Source: an uncultured Dehalococcoidia bacterium (GTDB lineage Bacteria; Chloroflexota; Dehalococcoidia; Lucifugimonadales; UBA3495). From it: a DNA stretch of 64,000 bases. Positions 1-7,400 of this stretch are shown piece by piece. The stretch's first letter is position 1; every line of letters starts with the position of its first letter. The notes under the pieces are model-generated. The model saw only the letters and a program-made list of their open reading frames with translations. It was not told the origin of the DNA and searched no databases. The translations under genes and the position numbers were made by a program. Where the stretch lies: NCBI GenBank assembly GCA_951812535.1, contig CATOSK010000010.1:1-64000 (forward strand). Reading direction: 5' to 3'.

Positions 1-1
1 G

Positions 2-469
2 GTGTGTCTGGAGACGGGCGAGGTGGAATGGATGGAACTGGAGGGCAACAGTAACAGCGGGACCTCGGTTACTTTTCTGAAGCAACTGAGGAGAAAGCAC
101 CCCGGACCGCTACGGGTCATCTGGGACAACGCGCTGGCCCACCGTGGGGAAGCGGTGCGGGAGTACCTCAGGACGCCTGAGCTGGAGTTGAGGCTGGTGA
201 ACCTGCCGGGGTACAGCCCAGACTTCAATGCCGATGAGGCCATCTCGGGCTGGGCGAGAGAGGAGGCCACCGGCAATCTGTGCTTGGGAAGCAGCGAGGC
301 GGTGCAGGAGGAGGTCGGCAAATTCCTTGCCCGACTGGCCAGCCGCAAAGATGAGGTGAGACGGCGGTGCCGGACAGTCTTGCAGTCACGGGGCGAGGCG
401 CTCCTGCGAGCCTCCCGGACCGATTCTCAGCCTCCGGCAAATGCACATCCCACCTTGGCTTTGGTTTAG
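2..469 (+). mobile_element. IS630-family transposase, 3' part
   Basis: This is the C-terminal part of a DDE transposase; the 5' end lies outside the window. The IS630 signature is visible: an Asp in VIWDNALAH, then a LPGYSPDFN block followed by a Glu three residues later (NADE), the usual D...DE layout of the family's catalytic core. The reading frame is open to the TAG at 467. A much more decayed copy with the same C-terminal tail (ADAHPASALV versus ANAHPTLALV) is at 24079-24452. It ends 7 bp from the convergent JAB-E1 gene, so the element abuts that operon's 3' end. No terminal repeat can be judged from this one end. Whether the copy is active cannot be told. Confidence 0.8.
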
Positions 470-476
470 TTCGTCA

Positions 477-1898
477 TCAAGACGTCTTCACAGGCAGGGG
501 TTTCAGCGGTCCGGCCCCCAATCGCCGCTGACACTCAATGCAAGTCGGGTTTTGACGCGGCAACTCCACCGTCACGTAAGGTTCGGTAGCCCGGTACTTC
601 ATCCAGTGGACGTCCGATGGCATTTCCTGCAATTCCAACGTCGTGAAGAGGTATTGGTCCACAGCGTGTGCGCACGCTACCGCGTTGAGGCTAATGACAC
701 TTGGGGCCGGTACCTCGTCGACGTAACGCTGTGCGGCTCTCTGTTCCAAGGAAGCTGCTTCCTCGGCGAGCCGCGCCCGGTTAATCAGCCCGTTGCACCA
801 CAGACAAGACCTCCCCGGGACCAAGTGTCGAACTACAGAGAACACGTCTGTGATATTGCCTTCTGTGTCATTTACCACTCTGGCTCCTACTTGGAACGTA
901 GGGACCAGGTATTGATGGCACAACGCGTTAACGACCAATCGCGCCTGCATGGTGTCCGCCGCCAGAAATATCGCATCGCTAGCTATCAGCCGTTCGGCCA
1001 CAGCCGGCTCGGTGACATCCCCCACGATTGCTTCGTACCTGACCATGGGATTGGCTTCACGCGCCACACGCTCCGCGATGGCCACCTTGTACGAAGGGAG
1101 ACGGCGCAACAACCGTGCCAGAAGCTTGGTGCGTGGCCATGGGTTCAAATCCTGTGGCCGCGCACCCACCACCCTGGGATAGTTCGTATCCTCGAGCCGG
1201 TCGTAGTCGACCGCTATGATATTGCCGACGCCAAGGCGAGCGAGGTACTCGCTGATGACCGAACCAGCACCTCCCGCTCCGATTACGGCAACCTTTTGAG
1301 CGGCGAGAATTTCCTGGCCACGATCTCCGAAGAGTCTCACCTGGCGGTCGTATTGCGAATCCGCGCCGCTGGGTCTGCGCGGCGACGGGTACCACAGAGT
1401 CTGCGACCTCCCGACAACCACGACTCGATCTAGGTCCGTCTGGCGATCAGCGGACCACCAGATGTCGCCCGCCACGGCTCGGCGAGCGAAAACGAGCCCT
1501 CCTGCAGGCGGGCCATCCAAAATGTCGAGAAGGGCAGGATAACCACGGCTATGCGATGCCATGTCAGTGCCGGAAAATGACACAGCATGGCTGCCACCGT
1601 GGTTATGTACCGCCAAATAGGCAAGGCCTTCATCAGCACAAAGAACTGCGCAGTTCCTAACGAAATCAGGTGTAAGCATCCGGTACCCATTGATGCCCGG
1701 TACGTAGTTGACCCCGTCCTCGGCCAAAAACAGGCGACGGCCGAGCAAACGACATCCATCGTCCGTCTCGACTACAGCCGCGCCGATCACCGCTCCGTGT
1801 TCGTCCCCATCTCCGGGAAAGAGATGTCTCTCCAGTTCGGCAGCCATTTCCGATGTCAGCCGGAGGCTGACTGGCGCGTTCATCGTTCCCTCAGCCAT
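477..1898 (-). CDS. JAB protease - ThiF/E1-like adenylyltransferase fusion
   Basis: A 473-residue two-domain protein. Residues about 15-150 form a JAB/JAMM metalloprotease domain: HNH at 98-100, Ser109 and Asp112 match the JAMM zinc motif, although the spacing between the second His and Ser is eight residues, one more than usual. Residues about 180-460 are a ThiF/MoeB/E1 domain with the nucleotide loop GAGGAG (207-212), Asp231/Asp233 and Asn239, and two CxxC pairs (CLWC and CIEC) that probably bind structural zinc. In bacterial ubiquitin-like systems such E1s adenylate the Ubl C-terminus and JABs process or remove the Ubl. The start overlaps the end of the E2-like gene by 19 bp, so the three genes form one operon. 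The start could instead be the Met five codons later. Confidence 0.88.
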   Translation of the reverse strand: MAEGTMNAPVSLRLTSEMAAELERHLFPGDGDEHGAVIGAAVVETDDGCRLLGRRLFLAEDGVNYVPGINGYRMLTPDFVRNCAVLCADEGLAYLAVHNHGGSHAVSFSGTDMASHSRGYPALLDILDGPPAGGLVFARRAVAGDIWWSADRQTDLDRVVVVGRSQTLWYPSPRRPSGADSQYDRQVRLFGDRGQEILAAQKVAVIGAGGAGSVISEYLARLGVGNIIAVDYDRLEDTNYPRVVGARPQDLNPWPRTKLLARLLRRLPSYKVAIAERVAREANPMVRYEAIVGDVTEPAVAERLIASDAIFLAADTMQARLVVNALCHQYLVPTFQVGARVVNDTEGNITDVFSVVRHLVPGRSCLWCNGLINRARLAEEAASLEQRAAQRYVDEVPAPSVISLNAVACAHAVDQYLFTTLELQEMPSDVHWMKYRATEPYVTVELPRQNPTCIECQRRLGAGPLKPLPVKTS

Positions 1899-2260
1899 TG
1901 AATGACCTTCGCCACTTTGAGAACCGCGGTATCGATGTCAACGTCGAGGTGATTGCTGCGGCGGGACAATTGCAGGGCGGGCTCACCCTCGAACTCGGCA
2001 AGAGTGATCCCCTTTCCGTGGACCAGACCATCGGCACGGGCCAGTTCGGGATGGACGAAAAGCGGGTAGATGTCGGCCTGCGGATACTGGAAGCCGATCA
2101 GGAACTTGAGCCAAGTGTGTTGCGGCACATACCCAGGGCCGACATCGACAGAATCGATAGTTACTACCGCGCCACCGTCATCCCTGGGTAGCGCCACGAC
2201 TGCCGCCTCACCAAAGGAACGCCGGAGCTCCGCCACTGCCTCTTGCACTTCTTGTTTCAT
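1880..2260 (-). CDS. Prokaryotic E2-like protein (family E)
   Basis: 126 residues resembling the Prok-E2 family E of bacterial ubiquitin-like operons: a central W-x-x-F-x-I/F-x-x-x-YP-x-ADIYP block (here HTWLKFLIGFQYPQADIYP) and a late QLSRRSN element, followed by an amphipathic C-terminal helix. In conjugating systems an E2 takes the Ubl from the E1 as a cysteine thioester, but this protein contains no cysteine, so it cannot work that way alone; it may be a scaffold or carrier. It starts 15 bp after the Ubl gene and overlaps the E1 gene. Family assignment rests on the motif pattern and on context; the biochemical role is inference. Confidence 0.75.
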   Translation of the reverse strand: MKQEVQEAVAELRRSFGEAAVVALPRDDGGAVVTIDSVDVGPGYVPQHTWLKFLIGFQYPQADIYPLFVHPELARADGLVHGKGITLAEFEGEPALQLSRRSNHLDVDIDTAVLKVAKVIQWLRER

Positions 2261-2275
2261 GATTGGTCAACCCCG

Positions 2276-2548
2276 TCAGGAATTGTCGTCGCCGGCAGTG
2301 GCGAAAAACGTTTTGTCCTCACGAACGTCCACCTTGTCCAAGTCGCCGATGATCCGGTGCTTCCCGTCGTTGTCAACCGCTGCCAGCTGAAAGTCCAGTC
2401 CGATGTTCACGCCCTGGTCGATGGCCGCCTCCTTGACCTGCAGTCCGGTGACCACCGGCTCGCCAACCGCCACCGGCTTGCGATTAACAGAGATTTCCCA
2501 AGATTTCGCCATTTCCTCGCCCTCGTGGGTAGTTGCCATTTCGGTCAT
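2276..2548 (-). CDS. Ubiquitin-like protein (multiubiquitin family)
   Basis: A protein of about 90 residues with one copy of the bacterial multiubiquitin-type beta-grasp domain: the opening strand WEISVNRKP, the turn VVTGLQVKEAA that starts the helix, and the GDLDKVDV...FFAT segment near the end. Family members often have two or more tandem domains; here there is one. The C-terminus ends in GDDNS with no Gly-Gly. Several in-frame starts are possible: 2560, 2548 (AAGGA about 11 bp upstream, chosen here) and the Met before KSWE. It is the first gene of the minus-strand operon with the E2-like and JAB-E1 genes, and is probably the substrate of both. Confidence 0.72.
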   Translation of the reverse strand: MTEMATTHEGEEMAKSWEISVNRKPVAVGEPVVTGLQVKEAAIDQGVNIGLDFQLAAVDNDGKHRIIGDLDKVDVREDKTFFATAGDDNS

Positions 2549-2582
2549 CTGTGTTACCATCCTTGATAAAGAAATCGGTGCT

Positions 2583-2633
2583 CGGTTGCAACCGTCGAAT
2601 TAGAGTATAGACTGGCAATTTGACTTTTGCAAC
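2583..2633. promoter_or_regulatory. Candidate operator between Ubl operon and XRE gene
   Basis: The divergent intergenic region holds a perfect 12-bp palindrome, CGGTTGCAACCG (2583-2594), and a second TTGCAAC core at 2627-2633, 44 bp downstream. Two copies of one core between a Ubl operon and an XRE repressor-like gene would suit autoregulation by the XRE protein. This is inferred from position and symmetry only. Confidence 0.4.
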
Positions 2634-2649
2634 TACCCCGGAGGGTAAT

Positions 2650-3009
2650 ATGAACCAGAAACACGGCTGGTTCGACAGTGACGGCTTCTACACGGCCCTT
2701 GACCGGACCAGGCAAGCAAGGAACCTCAACTGGAAGCAGGTTGCGGCACAGTCCGGGGTGAGTGCGTCCACGCTGACTCGCATGGCCAACGGCAAGCGCC
2801 CGGATGTCGACGGACTCGCCGCACTGGCGTCTTGGGCCAAGCTCAGCACCGACGATTTCGTACGCTCAAAGACGTATCAAGGTTCTCCCGAGCCCCTGGC
2901 CATGATCTCGACGTACCTGATGTCAGACAAGAACCTCTCTGCTGAGTCTGCAGCGGCACTGGACGAGGTGGTTAAGGCAACGTACGAGCGGCTCAGAATC
3001 AGGAAGTAG
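2650..3009 (+). CDS. XRE-family helix-turn-helix regulator
   Basis: 119 residues. The N-terminal half is a Cro/C1-type HTH: NWKQVAAQSGVSASTLTRMANGKRPD has the usual helix 2-turn-helix 3 pattern (QVAAQSGVS then TLTRM), followed by a conserved helix (DGLAALASWAKLS). The C-terminal 50 residues are helical and not recognised; no metallopeptidase or ligand domain is present. GGAGGG at 2640-2645 supports the ATG at 2650. It is transcribed away from the Ubl operon and precedes the SDH-type protease. It is probably a local regulator of one or both, perhaps through the TTGCAAC sites just upstream. Confidence 0.85.
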   Translation: MNQKHGWFDSDGFYTALDRTRQARNLNWKQVAAQSGVSASTLTRMANGKRPDVDGLAALASWAKLSTDDFVRSKTYQGSPEPLAMISTYLMSDKNLSAESAAALDEVVKATYERLRIRK

Positions 3010-3151
3010 CCCATGGCTCTTCGCAATGGCTTGAAGTCTGTGTAGCTGGAATGACACGGAAAGCGGGCCCTTAACTCCCCTCAACCGATCAACAAGGGAC
3101 GACTCGATTTGGCCGGTGGCTCACAACGCAATAAAGTCCCTGATGAGCGTG

Positions 3152-3205
3152 TTCCGATTCACCTTGTGGTTTGATATAATGATTATTGACCATAATGATA
3201 ATCGT
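3152..3205 (+). promoter_or_regulatory. AT-rich promoter with Fur-like palindrome
   Basis: A perfect TATAAT (3175-3180) has a weak TTCCGA -35 element 17 bp upstream (3152-3157). Immediately downstream, ATAATGATAATC (3192-3203) matches 12 consecutive positions of the classical Fur box (GATAATGATAATCATTATC), and a related ATAATGATTATT overlaps the -10. The island stands out in GC-rich DNA. It lies about 115 bp upstream of the protease gene. A Fur-family or other metalloregulator site is plausible but unproven. Confidence 0.4.
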
Positions 3206-3292
3206 GCCCAGATTGGTTTTGCTAACGGCCGTGCCCGATGGTAGACTTACGTTCTGAAGCGAACAAATGCCTTTTTAGAGAGCGACGTAGAA

Positions 3293-4405
3293 TTGACCAG
3301 TCGAAACAGCGATGAGGTTCTAGAAAAGAACCAAGTGCAACCGTCCGGCGACGAAGTCTCAGAAACCGACCCGGAGGTGGAGCTAGCAACGAAAATCGCT
3401 GACCAACAGGATGCCGACGTCATCCTGTATAACGGTGCCACATACCGCCATGGTGCCGACATGCTTATCGCCAAATGTGCGGCACGGCGCCGAAGGAAGA
3501 ATGTCCTCCTGATTCTTGTAACTCAGGGCGGCGAAGCAGACGCGGCTTACCGGATAGCCCGGTGGCTTCAAAACAACTATGACCGCATCGCTCTCTATGT
3601 TTCTGGGTACTGCAAGAGCGCAGGAACGTTGATAGCAACTGGAGCACATGATCTCATCATGTCTGACTACGGCGAACTCGGGCCCTTGGACGTGCAGATG
3701 TCGAAAAGGGACGAACTGTCGGAATCCCAGTCAGGATTGGCTGTGCAGGACACTTTGACGACACTGCAACATCACGCCTTGGAATCATTTGTGGGTATCC
3801 TCTTGGAGATTAAGCGCGGAAGTAGGGGAGCCGTTTCGCTGAAAATGGCAACCGAGATAGCAACCTCCATGACCACAGGACTTTTTGCACCTATTTATGG
3901 GCAGATAGATCCCCTGCATGTAGGCGAGTCTACCAGGGCGATGAACATCACACAGGAATATGGGGAGCGCTTGCTGGAGTCCGGCGGGAACATGTCGAGC
4001 GGTGCCCTAGGCCAGATAATCTCGGGCTACCCTTCACATGGATTTGTGATAGACCGTGAGGAAGCCAGCCAATTGTTCGACTCTGTGAATATACCGACCA
4101 GAGAACAAGACTTGTTAGCGAAGGCTCTGGGAATCAGGGCACTCCTACCAGTAAGCCAAGATGACCTAGATCTGCCAATCCTTGAATTCCTGTCCCCGGA
4201 ACCCCAAGATTCCGAAGACACCGCCGAAGAGAGCCAAATTACAGGAGGAGGCAATGAAGAATCCGCAGACACTCCGCAACATGCGGCTACGGGAACTGCT
4301 CAAGATGCGGACCCGCAACCTGCAGAAAATGGCAGCCACCAGGAGCAGGACGTCGAGGCGCTCCGTATCGCCCCCGACAACCAAGCCGGTAGGGGGGACC
4401 CATAG
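3293..4405 (+). CDS. SDH/ClpP-fold serine protease-like protein
   Basis: 370 residues. Residues about 45-280 resemble the serine dehydrogenase proteinase (SDH_sah) group of the ClpP/crotonase fold: VTQGGEADAAYRIARWLQ (oxyanion glycines at 79-80), GYCKSAGTLIATGA with the candidate nucleophile Ser109, and DYGELGPLDVQ (126-135), a very characteristic block. There is no N-terminal signal or clear membrane helix, so it is probably cytosolic. The last 70 residues are acidic, Gln/Glu/Asp-rich and low complexity. The start is a TTG; the frame is open back to 3245 without an ATG. It lies next to the XRE gene and the Ubl/E2/JAB-E1 operon. A link between the protease and Ubl-marked proteins is attractive but inferred. 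Confidence 0.75.
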   Translation: MTSRNSDEVLEKNQVQPSGDEVSETDPEVELATKIADQQDADVILYNGATYRHGADMLIAKCAARRRRKNVLLILVTQGGEADAAYRIARWLQNNYDRIALYVSGYCKSAGTLIATGAHDLIMSDYGELGPLDVQMSKRDELSESQSGLAVQDTLTTLQHHALESFVGILLEIKRGSRGAVSLKMATEIATSMTTGLFAPIYGQIDPLHVGESTRAMNITQEYGERLLESGGNMSSGALGQIISGYPSHGFVIDREEASQLFDSVNIPTREQDLLAKALGIRALLPVSQDDLDLPILEFLSPEPQDSEDTAEESQITGGGNEESADTPQHAATGTAQDADPQPAENGSHQEQDVEALRIAPDNQAGRGDP

Positions 4406-4492
4406 AAACCGTGTGAGGCACCGATTTGATTAACTGTAGCTCGCTAAGTCATTCAAATCACCCTACTAATCACACCTTCGACCCCTGCCAAA

Positions 4493-4912
4493 TTGGCGGG
4501 GGTCTCTGATTGTAGCCCAGGGAGACGCAATTGCAGGACCATGTCCAACTATGGCGCGGTTACATTCAGGTCCGCCGTTCCACAGCACGTTATCCGAGAC
4601 GCAGCTGGAGCAGGAGACTGGCTTTCCGCCGGCATTCTCTTCTTCCTCCTCGAGAGGCGGGACACAATCACGACCGGCGCGCTGGAGCGGTCCATAAAAT
4701 ACGGAATGAAGCTCAGCGCCATCAGCCTGGCCTTTGATGGCCCTCAAGGCGCCTTGAGGGCGCTAGGTGCCAAAACCATCAAGCGCATCTCCCAAAGTCC
4801 CAGCCTGTCGAAGATCCCGTGCGAAAAAAGGTGGGACCAGGCAGCGTCGGCCAACCGAACGCACGAGTGTTTGACGTCAACTACCTTTGCCGGAACGCAT
4901 TGCCTCACCTAA
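4493..4912 (+). pseudogene. PfkB-family kinase, C-terminal fragment
   Basis: The frame contains the PfkB signature 2, DAAGAGDWLSAGIL, where the Asp of GAGD is the catalytic base of ribokinase-fold sugar and nucleoside kinases, followed by a helix and the SIKYGMKLSAISLAFDGPQGA segment seen near the C-terminus of these enzymes. The whole N-terminal substrate and nucleotide domain is missing, and homology starts only near 4540. The 3' end runs into the left end of the insertion sequence at 4900, so the gene was cut by that element as well as truncated upstream. It may once have followed the protease gene at 3293. Confidence 0.6.
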
Positions 4913-6547
4913 ATCGTTACTCTACGAAAGTGGTTGCCTCAACTAAAATGCTACCGAAAATTCGGGAGGCGGCCACATGGGCGGAGGCATCAGCAAGATG
5001 GCGAAGAAGGAACTTGTGGAGACCATCCGAGGACGATACCGGCAGGCATCCAAGAAAGACAAAGGGAAGATCCTCGACGAATTCACTGCGATCACTGGCC
5101 ACCACCGCAAGCACGGCATCCGGTTACTGAGTCCGCTTACTGGCGAGACACGGAAGCAGGTGGTGGGAAGGCGCATCTACGATGAGGCTGTGCGCGAGGC
5201 GGTCATCGTGGTCTGGGAAGCCTCCGACCGCATCTGCGGGAAACGGCTCAAGGCGGCGCTCCCGAACGTCGTGGACTCCATGGAGCGGCATGGGCATCTG
5301 GAACTTGACCCAGAGGTGAGGAGTCGTCTGCTTTCGGCCAGCGCCGCCACACTGGACCGGCTGCTCAAGCCTATAAGACCCACCGCAGGCAGTCGGCGCA
5401 GGCGAAGACGGCGGCCATCCATGGGTCGCCAGATTCCGGTTCGCACCTACAACGACTGGAACCAGCCGCCACCGGGCTTCCTGGAAATCGACCTGGTAGC
5501 TCACTGCGGAGGAACCCTGTCCGGGTCCTTCATCCACAGCTTGGTGACCACCGACATCTGCACCGGTTGGACGGAGGCCGTTCCCCTGCTGGCGAGGGAG
5601 CAGTCCCTGGTGCTCGAGGGTCTGAAAGCCATTGGCAGGCAGCTCCCTTTCCCGGTCCTTGGCATCGACTCGGACAACGATGGTGCCTTCATCAACGAAA
5701 CCCTGGTACAGTACTGCGCCCAACACGGCATCGAGTTCACCAGGTCAAGGGCCTACCGCAAGAATGACCAGGCCTGGATTGAGCAGAAGAACGGGTCCGT
5801 AGTCCGGCGGTTCACCGGACACGACCGCTACTCGGGGCGGATCGCCGGCCAGACAATGGTCCACCTCTACAAGGCGGTGCGTCTGTATGTGAACTACTTT
5901 CAGCCGTCGTTCAAGCTGCTGGAGAAACTCCGGGATGGAGCCAAGACCATCAAGCGCTACAGTCCGCCGGCCACGCCCTGCGACCGGCTGATACAGGACG
6001 ACACGATCAGTGCTGAGATGAGGGAAGAGCTGAATGCGTTCCGCGCCGGACTGGACCCGGTGGCGCTGTTGCGGGACATCCGCGAGGCACAGTCGGCTCT
6101 GTCGGTGATGTCCTCACCGCTGCCTCAGGATGCTGTTCACCAGGAAAGCCTCGATGAGTTTCTGGCCTGGCTTCCCAGCCTGTGGCAGCACGGGGAAGCT
6201 CGACCTACCCACAAGGCGCTGGTGCGCGCACCCCGGCATTGGAGGACCAGAAAGGATCCCTTCGAGGGTGTATGGCGCGACGTGCTGCTGTGGCTTGAAA
6301 GGGACCCGGACACGACCGCCAAAGACTTGCTGGCAAGACTATCCGTTGCCCATCCGGGCCGGTTCGGCGATGCTCAACTACGAACTCTGCAACGCCGGGT
6401 GAAGGACTGGCGTGGAGTCATGGCCAGGGAGCTGGTCTATGCTGCTTCCGATGAACTCCCACCGGTACGGAGAAACAAAGGCGAATTAGTCTTGGTAGGA
6501 ACCGGAGGCGGAGGCTAGAATCTCGGTAACATTCGCGGGTGAGGCAA
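4900..6547 (+). mobile_element. Insertion sequence with integrase-type transposase
   Basis: The left end carries two copies of the terminal repeat core, TTGCCTCACC at 4900-4909 and TTGCCTCAAC at 4934-4943, the second followed by AATGCTACCGA. The right end (6521-6547), read on the other strand, starts TTGCCTCACC and continues to AATGTTACCGA. The inner left copy and the right end align over 26-27 bp. No target-site duplication is visible. The single gene inside occupies most of the element. It interrupts the PfkB fragment. Confidence 0.72.
4977..6518 (+). CDS. DDE/integrase-core transposase
   Basis: 513 residues, uninterrupted. The middle part is a retroviral-type integrase catalytic core: FLEIDLVAHCGG (first Asp), GIDSDNDGAFIN (second Asp) and KNDQAWIEQKNG (catalytic Glu), the D,D35E layout of IS481/IS21/Mu-like transposases. 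The N-terminus has a helical DNA-binding region and a strongly basic stretch (SRRRRRRRPS). The last 80 residues form a separate helical module, HWRTRKDPFEGVW...PGRFGDAQLRTLQRR, which closely resembles the N-terminal HTH module of the IstA-like protein at 47080. GGGAGG upstream supports the ATG at 4977. Of the insertion sequences here this looks among the least damaged. Confidence 0.85.
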   Translation: MGGGISKMAKKELVETIRGRYRQASKKDKGKILDEFTAITGHHRKHGIRLLSPLTGETRKQVVGRRIYDEAVREAVIVVWEASDRICGKRLKAALPNVVDSMERHGHLELDPEVRSRLLSASAATLDRLLKPIRPTAGSRRRRRRRPSMGRQIPVRTYNDWNQPPPGFLEIDLVAHCGGTLSGSFIHSLVTTDICTGWTEAVPLLAREQSLVLEGLKAIGRQLPFPVLGIDSDNDGAFINETLVQYCAQHGIEFTRSRAYRKNDQAWIEQKNGSVVRRFTGHDRYSGRIAGQTMVHLYKAVRLYVNYFQPSFKLLEKLRDGAKTIKRYSPPATPCDRLIQDDTISAEMREELNAFRAGLDPVALLRDIREAQSALSVMSSPLPQDAVHQESLDEFLAWLPSLWQHGEARPTHKALVRAPRHWRTRKDPFEGVWRDVLLWLERDPDTTAKDLLARLSVAHPGRFGDAQLRTLQRRVKDWRGVMARELVYAASDELPPVRRNKGELVLVGTGGGG

Positions 6548-6647
6548 CAGGCCGGCATTCCTTATTGTCGTTAATCACACGAGTGCCCCCGACACTGCGA
6601 CGTCTGCTTCACGGCTTTGTCGGACCACTGACGTCAGTCGGTGGACC

Positions 6648-7205
6648 CTAATGCCGGTCCCTTGAAGGGAATCCCAGGGTTAGCGAACTAACAACTTTCT
6701 GAGACAGACTGCCTGGAGCAGTTTGCGGGGGCCAGGTTACCGGCACCGTCAACCGCACCAACGTGCCCTCCAGGCGCTCGATCTCCCGAACCTCGGGGTT
6801 GTTGACACCGTACCTCATGAGCAACCCGGTGCCCGAATGGATCATGACCATCCGGCCCGGCCGGCGAATCTCCGTCACGATCATCCAGAAGCCGATTCCC
6901 CGGGTGGGGTCGCCGGTGCCAGACACCAACTTCTGGGTGGCCAGCAGGATGGCCTCGGCATCACTCTCGGGCACGTCCAACTTCGGATTGCGTGACAGCG
7001 TCGCCCGGACCCCCGGGCCGGAGTCTACCACCACGACGTCGAAGGAATGACCGCTCCGGTGGGGCATGAAGCGGACATGGGTGCGGGCCCCCTCGGGACT
7101 GTCGCCGTGCTCGGCGGCATTGTTGACGATCTCCGAGAAAATCTCCACTACCTCTGCCCGGATGTTGGCCGTTCCCATGCTGCCCCGTGCCAGGTTCTCC
7201 TTCAA
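6648..7205 (-). CDS. GHKL (HATPase_c) ATP-binding protein
   Basis: 185 residues with a histidine-kinase/anti-sigma type ATPase fold: the N box EIFSEIVNNAAEHG, the G1 box VVVDSGPGVRATL, and a G2-like GTGDPTRGIGFWM. There is no kinase dimerisation domain, so it resembles RsbW/SpoIIAB-like switch proteins rather than sensor kinases. The frame begins with TTG at 7205, but a convincing N-terminus (MSAEYALDPTAFSTMHR) lies in another frame from the ATG at 7270, and joining them requires a one-base shift near 7213 (HR/ELTYGLKENLA). The gene is therefore either frameshifted or affected by an assembly error. A more decayed paralogue is at 63572-63981. Confidence 0.75.
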   Translation of the reverse strand: MKENLARGSMGTANIRAEVVEIFSEIVNNAAEHGDSPEGARTHVRFMPHRSGHSFDVVVVDSGPGVRATLSRNPKLDVPESDAEAILLATQKLVSGTGDPTRGIGFWMIVTEIRRPGRMVMIHSGTGLLMRYGVNNPEVREIERLEGTLVRLTVPVTWPPQTAPGSLSQKVVSSLTLGFPSRDRH

Positions 7206-7400
7206 GCCGTAAGTCAGTTCCTGTGCATCGTGCTGAAGGCCGTGGGATCCAAGGCATATTCCGCCGACATGGGAGAACCAATAAACGAAAATGTTTTGAA
7301 TGAACTCGGGTTAGAATCACTCATCAAGAGAATCGACAGGCCAGAGAGGGTAGAGGTACCAAGGAGAGAATTCCGGGAGAACCGGGAGATGAAGTAGAGA

